From Pyropia yezoensis (lineage: Eukaryota; Rhodophyta; Bangiophyceae; Bangiales; Bangiaceae): a stretch of 64,000 nucleotides of DNA. Below the pieces are notes generated by a model. It saw only the letters and a list, made by a program, of their open reading frames with translations, made no database searches and was not told the DNA's origin. Shown here piece by piece: positions 32,409-42,757 of this stretch. Positions within the stretch are counted from its first letter, which is position 1; the number at the start of each line of letters is the position of its first letter. The stretch lies in the NCBI GenBank assembly GCA_009829735.1, contig CM020619.1:32374685-32438684 (forward strand). Direction: 5' to 3'. Both the position numbers and the translations under genes were made by a program.

Positions 32409-34352
32409 CTAGGCACGCATGCTAGACTCTCCCACTCCACGGCCCTCGCCCTCACGTGGAGGCGAGCGGCGAGACCCACGCCGATAACGGTCTCCACTCG
32501 TTGGAAGGGGCGGCGGCTCCAAGTCGGAACCGTCGCGCCCCTCACGGTCGCGCAAGTGGCGCCGACCGTGGCTACTCTTCTGCCTGGTCTTGCGCGCAAG
32601 TTTGCGACGCAGACGCTGGACAGACTCCGTCTCCGATGGGGTAGAGGACTCCGAGACGGAGTAAGACAACTCGTCTTCCGACACGGAGGGAGAGCGCCGC
32701 GAGTGACGGCGACGACGGCGAGGAGGCGAGTATGCCCGGCTCGCACGACGCTTGCCACGCCCAAGTGGGGTTGGCTGGGGCATAATAGCCCCAATGCGAG
32801 CCAACTCGGCCGTCATAAACTCCGCCACCGACTCGCAACTCGCGGTCGCCACTGCAGTACGAACGCGCTCCTCAAGTTGAGGAGTCTCGGAACTTTGGAG
32901 GGTTGCGGTCGACGCGGCCAACCAGGAAATGGTGCGCACCAACGTGGTGATCATCATCTCTGAGGTTAGAGGCGTGGGCGGTAACACCAACTTGGGGTAT
33001 ACCGTCAGGAGGGTGGCCCCCAAGTTGGGAGACACCGGTGTGGATGACTCCACGGCCACGCTGATCGGGATGTTCCCGTGAGGCTGGAAAGGAACAGGAG
33101 GAAGCGGAGGGGCACGCCGAGGTGGCGGTACCCGGGTGTAACTGCGACCCCGACTTGGGGCCCCCGCAGTAGGTTGAGTCATATGGTCATCATATGAGGG
33201 CACAGCCATAACTATGGGCTTGTCCGGGGGTGGCGCAGTGTGACGATCCACCCCCGGGGCATACGGGTAGTCCCCGATGCCCAACCCCTCTCGTAGGACC
33301 ACACGGCCGTCGTGAAGTTCACGAGCGACCCACACGAACTGGCGAAGTGCGCCATCGTCCTTGGGCCCCCGAGTGGGGCGGCGCAACTTGTGCTCAATGC
33401 TCTCCCACTCGATAAACTTGTGGAGGCGGAGCATCTCCTCAAGTAGAGTGAGTTGTCCTGACGAGCACCCCTCAGCAACTAGCTGAGGGGTGAGCTGTTC
33501 CAAACCCTGGATGAGCCGGAGGGGGAGATGCCAGAGCATCCCCCGCCGCTGAACACATGACACCCAGGTCGACATGACCTCGAGGAGCCACTGGGTGGCC
33601 AACATGGCCCACACCAGATGATCAGGGCCAGCCGTCAACATGACGGAGCCGAAGTGGTCAAGCAACCGTGGCAACAATGCCGGGAACCCGTAGGGGACCT
33701 CAACTTGAGGCCACCACTCGGGCTTCTTCGGGTAGTATTGCTCCTTACTGGCAGCAGACTGCTGAGGAAACTCAAGTTGAGCCGAGGTCACCAAGTAGGG
33801 ACCTCGCCGGAAGTCCTTCTCCATCCGCACATCAAAGTGATGAGTGTGCGGATCGGCCTCGTGAAGGTACGGGGGGCGAGTTGCCACCGCGTCCCAAGTG
33901 AAGGTCGGCAAGTCGCCGGGACCCGGGATAGTTCCCCCGCGGTCCACCATGGCCTTGGCCCGCTGCACGTCCTCGACCTCCTCGTCGTCCAGGAAGGCAA
34001 ACTGGTCCGTCCTGAAGCCGGCAGGGAACCCGACCCTACGGGGATACTTCTCCCGTAGGCGGTCCCATACCCGACCCATCGCTGCGCCGAGTCGGCCACA
34101 GCGAAGAACAGTCAACCCCTCCTCATACAGAGGCCAAGCGGGGTAAAACCACCGCCCCAAGGCCTCACGCGGGACAACTTGTCCCGCCTCCGGGGGAGAT
34201 CCTGCCGTCAACCCAAAGCCGGGTGACGCGGGAGTCCCACCCCCCGGAGCGATCGCGGAGCCCCCGCCGGAAGTCCCGGCAGGCGCTGCACCGTAGGAGG
34301 TGTCCTCCATACGCTCATCGAGAGAGTCCGTCTCCACTCCCGGAGTCGCCAT
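32409..34352 (-). CDS. Antisense accessory gene of element B
   Basis: This frame lies on the strand opposite to gag and pol, between pol and the 3' LTR. The ATG at 34352 has an excellent context (GAGCCATGG) and gives 647 codons; the frame is open 57 codons further up but has no ATG there. Residues 1-60 are Gly/Pro-rich; 60-330 read as a folded, mostly helical domain rich in Trp and Leu (WFYPAWPLYEEG, HFGSVMLTAGPDHL, GMLWHLPLRL); 430-530 has Leu-rich helices; and residues 530-647 form an Arg/Ser-rich tail (RRRRRRHSRRSPS...) similar in composition to splicing-factor RS domains. There is no signal peptide or transmembrane span, so it is not an envelope protein. The same ORF recurs at 41497-39554 and, frameshifted, at 53058-55002. 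The function is unknown. Confidence 0.8.
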   Translation of the reverse strand: MATPGVETDSLDERMEDTSYGAAPAGTSGGGSAIAPGGGTPASPGFGLTAGSPPEAGQVVPREALGRWFYPAWPLYEEGLTVLRCGRLGAAMGRVWDRLREKYPRRVGFPAGFRTDQFAFLDDEEVEDVQRAKAMVDRGGTIPGPGDLPTFTWDAVATRPPYLHEADPHTHHFDVRMEKDFRRGPYLVTSAQLEFPQQSAASKEQYYPKKPEWWPQVEVPYGFPALLPRLLDHFGSVMLTAGPDHLVWAMLATQWLLEVMSTWVSCVQRRGMLWHLPLRLIQGLEQLTPQLVAEGCSSGQLTLLEEMLRLHKFIEWESIEHKLRRPTRGPKDDGALRQFVWVARELHDGRVVLREGLGIGDYPYAPGVDRHTAPPPDKPIVMAVPSYDDHMTQPTAGAPSRGRSYTRVPPPRRAPPLPPVPFQPHGNIPISVAVESSTPVSPNLGATLLTVYPKLVLPPTPLTSEMMITTLVRTISWLAASTATLQSSETPQLEERVRTAVATASCESVAEFMTAELARIGAIMPQPTPLGRGKRRASRAYSPPRRRRRHSRRSPSVSEDELSYSVSESSTPSETESVQRLRRKLARKTRQKSSHGRRHLRDREGRDGSDLEPPPLPTSGDRYRRGSRRSPPREGEGRGVGESSMRA

Positions 34353-34680
34353 GGCTCTCCCCAAGTTGGGGAGAGACGTCCTGGCTATCGCGGCACGAGA
34401 CCCGCCTCGAGTTGAGGGGGACTCGGATCGTGGGTAAACGGGTGGCCTCCCCAGCGTGGGGTGGCCCCGTGTAAGGTGAAGGAGAAGTGGTGGTGGTGGT
34501 GAGGTGTGAACCGAGGAGAGCAAGCTGCCAAGTGGGCAAGCTTGAGGAGAGGGGCGGCCAACGTGACCGCCTCCACATCCGCGTTACGTACTCAAGGGGG
34601 GACAGCAAGTCGCGTCCCCCCCAACGCCGAGACGTGCGTTTACGCACCCCCTCACAGGGCCGACCGGGTCGGTCGGAACT

Positions 34681-34693
34681 GAGGAGAGGGGAG
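34681..34693 (+). other. Polypurine tract of element B (first unit)
   Basis: GAGGAGAGGGGAG lies directly before the LTR start TGTGGCA, the usual place for the plus-strand primer. Confidence 0.8.
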
Positions 34694-35116
34694 TGTGGCA
34701 GTATTGACCCCCAGGTAGGGGGCAACACGTGCCATGCAAGGGGCGGCAGGCCACTAGCCTGATCCGTTCCTCCCCCTGCATTTGGGTCCATATTCCCTAA
34801 GTTCGGGATAGTTAGCTTAGTAGTAAATCCAACTTGGATTTGAGGGTTTTCTGCATTTATCGTCTTGAATTTTCGTGTGGCCCGGTGGGCAGGTGCTGGG
34901 GTGGGAGATTCTGAGTGGCGAGATTCTGAGTGGACCCTGGGGGGATAAGGGGAGGGACAGCGGGGCTTGGCCCTGCGTCCCCGTCCCGACCAAGAAACTG
35001 TTGGACCACACACCATCTTCTTGTTTGTCCGTGGGGGGATTGCCCCACAACAGGGATAGAGTGTGTGGCGACTTGCACTTCTTCCGGTTCCCCCGACACG
35101 GGAGGCAGCCCTCGCA
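34694..35116 (+). mobile_element. Middle LTR of the B tandem, truncated by the gap
   Basis: It matches the 468-bp LTR until the N run, with one substitution near 34842 and one extra G near 35068, close to the gap edge. About 46 bp of the LTR lie in the gap. Confidence 0.9.
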
Positions 35117-35616
35117 NNNNNNNNNNNNNNNNNNNNNNNNNNNNNNNNNNNNNNNNNNNNNNNNNNNNNNNNNNNNNNNNNNNNNNNNNNNNNNNNNNNN
35201 NNNNNNNNNNNNNNNNNNNNNNNNNNNNNNNNNNNNNNNNNNNNNNNNNNNNNNNNNNNNNNNNNNNNNNNNNNNNNNNNNNNNNNNNNNNNNNNNNNNN
35301 NNNNNNNNNNNNNNNNNNNNNNNNNNNNNNNNNNNNNNNNNNNNNNNNNNNNNNNNNNNNNNNNNNNNNNNNNNNNNNNNNNNNNNNNNNNNNNNNNNNN
35401 NNNNNNNNNNNNNNNNNNNNNNNNNNNNNNNNNNNNNNNNNNNNNNNNNNNNNNNNNNNNNNNNNNNNNNNNNNNNNNNNNNNNNNNNNNNNNNNNNNNN
35501 NNNNNNNNNNNNNNNNNNNNNNNNNNNNNNNNNNNNNNNNNNNNNNNNNNNNNNNNNNNNNNNNNNNNNNNNNNNNNNNNNNNNNNNNNNNNNNNNNNNN
35601 NNNNNNNNNNNNNNNN
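35117..35616. other. Assembly gap of exactly 500 N
   Basis: The run is exactly 500 N, a size often used for gaps of unknown length. By alignment with the first B unit, 2264 bp are missing here (equivalent to 26206-28469): the LTR end, primer binding site, all of gag and the start of pol. Confidence 0.95.
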
Positions 35617-38600
35617 GCGGTGCTGACGGGTGAGAACTTCCAGGTGGCTGGACGGGTGCAACTTGCCCCGGCCGCGCCTGTTGTGCCCGTATCGTACTTG
35701 ATACCGGGTCAGGAGCCTCCTTGATACGCAAGTCGCTATTACCAAAGGGGATGAGGCTCCAACGCTGGAAGTCTAAAGCTGACCATCTGATCGATATCAA
35801 TGGTGGGGTACTTCCCATCGTTGGTGCCGTGACCCTACAACTCGGTTGGGGACCCATGAGGTCGACGTGACCTATGGTGTAGTTGAGAATATATCGGTAC
35901 CCCTGCTTCTGGGTACCCCTTATGTCGTAACACAAGTGCCTTTGATTTGTGGCCCTGAGTACTGGGTCAAGTTGATGAATGGGGAGACTATCCCCATCCT
36001 TGGTAAGGGAAAGTCTGTGGCTCCTGTGACAGTTTCACAGTCGAAGCCTGTTTGTTCTGTGAGGGAAGGGTTTACTGCTACTCTGCGTTTAGCCCGTAAA
36101 GTCATGTTGCCCCCCAACTCGGTGGCGCACGTGGATGTTGTAACTGATTATGCGGGGAACGGGTTGGTGCACCCTAACCCCGTCTTGCTCGCAAGCACCA
36201 AGTGCATGTTGCCCTTGGCACGATGGACTCCAAAGCCGGAGTCCCGTGGAGGATCCAGGTGATGAACCTGAGCTCGTCGCCCAAGTTCTTCAAGTCGGGG
36301 GCCAAGTTCGGCTATATCGACCAACACGAGGGACCGGTAGTAGCGGTCACCCTCAGCGCGGGCGCAAGTAGCGACCCGAAGTCCGGAAAGGAGAAGCATC
36401 AAGCCAAGTCGGCCGCCTCTCCTCGGCCCCAGGTAAACATGGAGGGTGTTCCACCCAGGTTGAGGGTTCAAGTTGAACGCCTCTTGGACCAATATCACAA
36501 GTTGTGGGATGGTCAATTGGGACTCATGAGAGCTACCCAACACCGGATCGAGTTGAAACCCGGTGCGCCCCCTATACGCCAACAACCGTATAGGGGGGGG
36601 ACCCCGTTCAAGGGCCCTCGTTAAGGAGCAAGTTGCTCGCATGGAGGCCCTCGATGTGATCGAGGCCAAGCACGCCGAGTGGGCGAGTCCGGTGGTGATC
36701 GTCCCCAAAGTTGATGGACCCCCCGGTTCTGTATCGACTACCGTAAGCTCAACGAGAGCACGGTGAAGGATAGTTATCCCCTACCTCGGATGGATGACTG
36801 CCTGGACTCTCTGGGGGAGGCCAAACGTGTTCTCTACCCTGGACTGTAACGCGGGGTACTGGCAAATTCCCATTGCCCCGGAGGACAGGCATAAAACTAC
36901 CTTTACCTGTCACTGTGGTACCTACCAGTGCAAGCGTCTACCGTTTGGCCTGTGTAACGCGCCGGCAACTTTCCAGCGCGCTATGGACATGATTCTGGCC
37001 GGAGTACGGTGGCAGATCTGTCTCGTGTACCTAGACGATATCATTGTGTTCTCCCGAAGTCCGGAGGAACACATTGGCCATCTTGGCCAGGTGTTCAAGC
37101 TACTTGCTGACGCCGGAGTGTCACTGAAGGCGAGTAAGTGCCACCTCTTCACTCAAGAGGTGGAGTACTTGGGACATGTTGTCCGTCCGGGGCGTCTCAG
37201 TGTCAACGAGAAAAACTTGAGGGCCATCCGCAAGGCTCAGTACCCCCGGACCCAGACCCAGATGAGGAGCTTCCTCGGGATGTGTAACGTGTACCGACGT
37301 TTCACTAAGGGCTTCGCCAAAGTGGCGAAGCCGTTGAATGAGTTAGTGAGCTCAACGCTACCGAAGAACCTGCCTCCCCCAAGTCGGGTGGAGCAGGAAT
37401 CCTTTGAGACTCTTCGGGACCTTCTGCTGAAGCCCCCTATCCTGGCTATTCCCAGGTTGGGAGGCCACTACATCCTGGATGTGGACGCTAGCTACGACCA
37501 ACTTGGTTGTGTGTTGCTTCAGCAACAGCCGGACAAGGAGTACTTGCCGGTGGGATACTTCAGCAAGGGGCTAAACTCGGCTGAGAAGAACTACGGAGTC
37601 ACCGAGTTGGAAGGACTCGCAGTGGTATGGGCGGTGACGTCACTTCGTCACTACCTAGAGGGTGAGAAGTTCCTCATCCGCTGTGACCACCGCGCGTTGC
37701 AGTTCATCTTCAAGACGGACTGTACGAACACTCGTCTCAACCGGTGGAGGGTGCGACTTGCACCCTTCAACTTTGATATTGAGTACCGACCTGGCAGGCA
37801 ACATGCCCTTGCCGACGGCCTCTCTCGGGTACCTACCGAGGGACTGGACACCACCCCAGTCGATGAGGACATCCCCATCGTGGGGGTAGTCACGCGCTCG
37901 GGTCAGGCGTTGAATCCCGAGGCGCCAGGGAACAAGAAGTACTTGCCCCTGTCCCTGGACGAAGTAGTGAAGGCCCAGGCCGAGGATCCCTTCTGCAAGT
38001 CGCAGAGGGATACCCTGGATACAGTGGCGGAGACGCGGTTCTTCCTGGGAGACGATGGCCTCCTCATGAGGAGGGGGGTATTCCAGGGGACCGAACAACT
38101 TGTCGTCCCCGCATCCCTCAAGGACAGTATCCTTGAGAGGGAGCATAACGCTCCCACGGGTGGACACCTGGGGTCTAGTAAACTATACCAGACCCTGAGG
38201 ACCAGGTACTACTGGCCGTCCATGGTGGTGGACATCTACAGTTGGGTGGCTGCCTGCACAAGTTGTGCACAGAACCGTCTGATGGAACGGCGGCCTAGTA
38301 CGGCTATGCTATTGTTCCCGGCCAAGGAGCCCTTCGCCGCGTTGGCGATGGACATCCTTGGGCCACTGCCAGTGACCGAGGAGGGCAACCAGTACCTCCT
38401 GGTCATCTGTGACCGCTTCACGAAACTTACGCGAGCGATCCCACTGGCAGAGATCACGGCCATGTCGGTCGTGTCAGCCTTCCTAGATCACTGGGTTGCC
38501 GCGTATGGCATTCCGGATAGTACACTATCGGACAATGGACCGCAATTTGCGTCTGTACTGTTTCAAGGAGTGCTGGATATGTTGGGGGTTAAGGCAAACT

Positions 38601-39442
38601 ATGCCACCCCCTACCACCCACAAACTAATGGGCAGGTGGAGCGCTTCAACAAAACTATTGTTAGGCAGCTGCGCCATTATGTGAGTGAGCACGTGAAGAC
38701 GTGGGACCAATACATTTCTATTCTGACCACTGCCTACAATTCGCAGGTTCACTCATCTACCGGGGAAGTACCCCTCGCTTTTGTGACCCCCCGTCGCGTG
38801 CGGTCTATTGCCGTGCGGCGGCCGCTCCCAACTAGGGAGGATGGTGGCAGTGCGCCCACTCCTACTGAGAGTAAGGCGGAGTTCGCTGCTAGGCTTGAAA
38901 ACCTCATCCCTAAAGTCAGGGCTGAGATGGACAAAGCACAAAAGCGCTACAAGCGTACCTTTGACAAAAAGGTGCGCAACGCCAAGCATGTCCCCGAGCA
39001 GGGTGACTGGGTATTGGTCCACTCACACACCCCAACTGGGGGTAAGTTGGTGTTCCAGACGAAGGGGCCGTACCAGGTCCTTCGTACTGATGGGCGGCGC
39101 TTCACCATCGAAAGTGACGATGGGGTCCGCACAGTGAACGGACAGGACGTGGTCAAAGTTGCACCACCGCCTGCAGGCGACCCAGCTTGGGCGCGTGCTT
39201 TGAAAACGTGGCGCCTGCCCTCGCTGCCTGCAGCCAAACAGGGCCCGCAGGAGTACGTGTTCGACAAGTTCATCGACCACGGCTGGGATGAGGATACTGA
39301 CCGCCTCATGTTGAGGGTGCGTTGGTTTGGCTACAAAGCCAAGGATGATACGTGGGAGTATGTGGAGGACCTTCCTGCTGAGAAGGTCCGGGCGTACTGT
39401 GCCCGGAACGAGATAGACCCTAACAGCCCTCCCTCAACGTGA
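35617..39442 (+). pseudogene. Pol of the second B unit, 5' end in the gap
   Basis: From about 36830 to 39442 the sequence is essentially identical to the first unit and holds reverse transcriptase (YLDD), RNase H, integrase and chromodomain in one open frame. Between 35617 and 36830 at least six one-base indels, mostly in homopolymers (near 35668, 35838, 36180, 36590, 36716 and 36822), break the frame. They are confined to the gap side, so they look like unpolished contig-end errors and not genuine decay. If that is right, the gene may be intact. Confidence 0.8.
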
Positions 39443-39553
39443 GGGAAGGCCGAGCAACAGTGCCAAGAGAGTGCTTCAAGTCGAAGTGGTACGCAGAGTG
39501 GCTTTAAACTACAGCCCTAACCCTCACACTCTCACAACAAAGGCAGCTGCCAA

Positions 39554-41497
39554 CTAGGCACGCATGCTAGACTCTCCCACTCCACGGCCCTCGCCCTCAC
39601 GTGGAGGCGAGCGGCGAGACCCACGCCGATAACGGTCTCCACTCGTTGGAAGGGGCGGCGGCTCCAAGTCGGAACCGTCGCGCCCCTCACGGTCGCGCAA
39701 GTGGCGCCGACCGTGGCTACTCTTCTGCCTGGTCTTGCGCGCAAGTTTGCGACGCAGACGCTGGACAGACTCCGTCTCCGATGGGGTAGAGGACTCCGAG
39801 ACGGAGTAAGACAACTCGTCTTCCGACACGGAGGGAGAGCGCCGCGAGTGACGGCGACGACGGCGAGGAGGCGAGTATGCCCGGCTCGCACGACGCTTGC
39901 CACGCCCAAGTGGGGTTGGCTGGGGCATAATAGCCCCAATGCGAGCCAACTCGGCCGTCATAAACTCCGCCACCGACTCGCAACTCGCGGTCGCCACTGC
40001 AGTACGAACGCGCTCCTCAAGTTGAGGAGTCTCGGAACTTTGGAGGGTTGCGGTCGACGCGGCCAACCAGGAAATGGTGCGCACCAACGTGGTGATCATC
40101 ATCTCTGAGGTTAGAGGCGTGGGCGGTAACACCAACTTGGGGTATACCGTCAGGAGGGTGGCCCCCAAGTTGGGAGACACCGGTGTGGATGACTCCACGG
40201 CCACGCTGATCGGGATGTTCCCGTGAGGCTGGAAAGGAACAGGAGGAAGCGGAGGGGCACGCCGAGGTGGCGGTACCCGGGTGTAACTGCGACCCCGACT
40301 TGGGGCCCCCGCAGTAGGTTGAGTCATATGGTCATCATATGAGGGCACGGCCATAACTATGGGCTTGTCCGGGGGTGGCGCAGTGTGACGATCCACCCCC
40401 GGGGCATACGGGTAGTCCCCGATGCCCAACCCCTCTCGTAGGACCACACGGCCGTCGTGAAGTTCACGAGCGACCCACACGAACTGGCGAAGTGCGCCAT
40501 CGTCCTTGGGCCCCCGAGTGGGGCGGCGCAACTTGTGCTCAATGCTCTCCCACTCGATAAACTTGTGGAGGCGGAGCATCTCCTCAAGTAGAGTGAGTTG
40601 TCCTGACGAGCACCCCTCAGCAACTAGCTGAGGGGTGAGCTGTTCCAAACCCTGGATGAGCCGGAGGGGGAGATGCCAGAGCATCCCCCGCCGCTGAACA
40701 CATGACACCCAGGTCGACATGACCTCGAGGAGCCACTGGGTGGCCAACATGGCCCACACCAGATGATCAGGGCCAGCCGTCAACATGACGGAGCCGAAGT
40801 GGTCAAGCAACCGTGGCAACAATGCCGGGAACCCGTAGGGGACCTCAACTTGAGGCCACCACTCGGGCTTCTTCGGGTAGTATTGCTCCTTACTGGCAGC
40901 AGACTGCTGAGGAAACTCAAGTTGAGCCGAGGTCACCAAGTAGGGACCTCGCCGGAAGTCCTTCTCCATCCGCACATCAAAGTGATGAGTGTGCGGATCG
41001 GCCTCGTGAAGGTACGGGGGGCGAGTTGCCACCGCGTCCCAAGTGAAGGTCGGCAAGTCGCCGGGACCCGGGATAGTTCCCCCGCGGTCCACCATGGCCT
41101 TGGCCCGCTGCACGTCCTCGACCTCCTCGTCGTCCAGGAAGGCAAACTGGTCCGTCCTGAAGCCGGCAGGGAACCCGACCCTACGGGGATACTTCTCCCG
41201 TAGGCGGCCCCATACCCGACCCATCGCTGCGCCGAGTCGGCCACAGCGAAGAACAGTCAACCCCTCCTCATACAGAGGCCAAGCGGGGTAAAACCACCGC
41301 CCCAAGGCCTCACGCGGGACAACTTGTCCCGCCTCCGGGGGAGATCCTGCCGTCAACCCAAAGCCGGGTGACGCGGGAGTCCCACCCCCCGGAGCGATCG
41401 CGGAGCCCCCGCCGGAAGTCCCGGCAGGCGCTGCACCGTAGGAGGTGTCCTCCATACGCTCATCGAGAGAGTCCGTCTCCACTCCCGGAGTCGCCAT
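39554..41497 (-). CDS. Antisense accessory gene of the second B unit
   Basis: This is a second copy of the 647-codon antisense gene, with the ATG at 41497 and the same strong start context. It differs from the first copy by very few substitutions, including an Asp/Gly change in the RVW(D/G)RLREK segment and a silent G/A near 40349. The differences show that the two copies are not simply one sequence placed twice, unless they represent two haplotypes. The protein is described at 32409-34352. Confidence 0.8.
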   Translation of the reverse strand: MATPGVETDSLDERMEDTSYGAAPAGTSGGGSAIAPGGGTPASPGFGLTAGSPPEAGQVVPREALGRWFYPAWPLYEEGLTVLRCGRLGAAMGRVWGRLREKYPRRVGFPAGFRTDQFAFLDDEEVEDVQRAKAMVDRGGTIPGPGDLPTFTWDAVATRPPYLHEADPHTHHFDVRMEKDFRRGPYLVTSAQLEFPQQSAASKEQYYPKKPEWWPQVEVPYGFPALLPRLLDHFGSVMLTAGPDHLVWAMLATQWLLEVMSTWVSCVQRRGMLWHLPLRLIQGLEQLTPQLVAEGCSSGQLTLLEEMLRLHKFIEWESIEHKLRRPTRGPKDDGALRQFVWVARELHDGRVVLREGLGIGDYPYAPGVDRHTAPPPDKPIVMAVPSYDDHMTQPTAGAPSRGRSYTRVPPPRRAPPLPPVPFQPHGNIPISVAVESSTPVSPNLGATLLTVYPKLVLPPTPLTSEMMITTLVRTISWLAASTATLQSSETPQLEERVRTAVATASCESVAEFMTAELARIGAIMPQPTPLGRGKRRASRAYSPPRRRRRHSRRSPSVSEDELSYSVSESSTPSETESVQRLRRKLARKTRQKSSHGRRHLRDREGRDGSDLEPPPLPTSGDRYRRGSRRSPPREGEGRGVGESSMRA

Positions 41498-41825
41498 GGC
41501 TCTCCCCAAGTTGGGGAGAGACGTCCTGGCTATCGCGGCACGAGACCCGCCTCGAGTTGAGGGGGACTCGGATCGTGGGTAAACGGGTGGCCTCCCCAGC
41601 GTGGGGTGGCCCCGTGTAAGGTGAAGGAGAAGTGGTGGTGGTGGTGAGGTGTGAACCGAGGAGAGCAAGCTGCCAAGTGGGCAAGCTTGAGGAGAGGGGC
41701 GGCCAACGTGACCGCCTCCACATCCGCGTTACGTACTCAAGGGGGGACAGCAAGTCGCGTCCCCCCCAACGCCGAGACGTGCGTTTACGCACCCCCTCAC
41801 AGGGCCGACCGGGTCGGTCGGAACT

Positions 41826-41838
41826 GAGGAGAGGGGAG
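41826..41838 (+). other. Polypurine tract of the second B unit
   Basis: GAGGAGAGGGGAG directly precedes the 3' LTR, as in the first unit. Confidence 0.8.
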
Positions 41839-42306
41839 TGTGGCAGTATTGACCCCCAGGTAGGGGGCAACACGTGCCATGCAAGGGGCGGCAGGCCACT
41901 AGCCTGATCCGTTCCTCCCCCTGCATTTGGGTCCATATTCCCTAAGTTCGGGATAGTTAGCTTAGTAGTAAATCCAACTTGGATTTAAGGGTTTTCTGCA
42001 TTTATCGTCTTGAATTTTCGTGTGGCCCGGTGGGCAGGTGCTGGGGTGGGAGATTCTGAGTGGCGAGATTCTGAGTGGACCCTGGGGGGATAAGGGGAGG
42101 GACAGCGGGGCTTGGCCCTGCGTCCCCGTCCCGACCAAGAAACTGTTGGACCACACACCATCTTCTTGTTTGTCCGTGGGGGGATTGCCCCACAACAGGG
42201 ATAGAGTGTGTGCGACTTGCACTTCTTCCGGTTCCCCCGACACGGGAGGCAGCCCTCGCACACCGCCCCAACTTGGGTACTGTGTGTGCGAGTGGTTTTT
42301 GCCACA
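41839..42306 (+). mobile_element. 3' LTR of element B
   Basis: 468 bp, identical by eye to the 5' LTR at 25784, and followed by the target duplication ACCCT (42307-42311). Confidence 0.95.
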
Positions 42307-42749
42307 ACCCTCACCAACCCTTGCCAACATGGGCGGTGCGCACGGAGGCACCCCCGCAGATTGCGGGCCGACCCAACCGGTTGGGGGAGTCCATGTTCCG
42401 GTTGACCCAAGGACCCAAGGCCTACCAGGGAGCAGGCACTCGGGCGCCCGAGGGAGGCAACCGTAGCTACGGGGCTACCCCGATGCGACCTCATGGGGGG
42501 ACCGGCACGTCCGGATGTATGTTGTGTGGGGATCCCCAGCACTGGGTGTCTTCCTGCCCACTCATCCCCGAGGAGTCTCGGCGGGCAGCGGCGCAACGCA
42601 AGGCATCCACCGGGGGGTATCCCCCCCGAGCATCCGGACCCGCACCGGGTAGGCAGCCAGCTCCAGGTGGAGTACTGGCCGTCGAGGGGGCACCTCCTCA
42701 GCCGGATGTCCCGGCGGACAGCACCCTACCAAGGGCGGGAAACGAGTAA
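42307..42749 (+). CDS. Gag of element A, C-terminal part
   Basis: After the duplicated ACCCT the Gag frame of element A resumes without a break. It contains a CCHC zinc knuckle, CMLCGDPQHWVSSC, then a Pro/Gly-rich tail, and ends with TAA at 42747-42749. Together with 24038-25783 it makes a Gag of about 728 residues. The pol ATG follows 8 nt after the stop in another frame, so pol may be reached by reinitiation. Confidence 0.85.
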
Positions 42750-42757
42750 GAGGAAGG

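Larger units (their letters stand above)
25784..42306 (+). mobile_element. Ty3/gypsy chromodomain element B, tandem LTR-internal-LTR-internal-LTR
   Basis: The outer LTRs (25784-26251 and 41839-42306) are 468 bp, look identical and are flanked by ACCCT on both sides (25779-25783 and 42307-42311). A third LTR starts at 34694 and runs into the assembly gap. The first unit (25784-34693 plus LTR) is complete: gag, pol and antisense gene. The second has lost about 2.26 kb of equivalent sequence to the gap. The tandem form may come from recombination between LTRs or from assembly. Confidence 0.9.

Noticed and set aside
32409-34352. Antisense ORF considered as a retroviral-type envelope gene
   Set aside because: It lies on the opposite strand and shows no signal peptide, transmembrane span or furin-like site.
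34315-35935. Long frames running through the N gap
   Set aside because: They are artefacts of translating Ns and LTR sequence.
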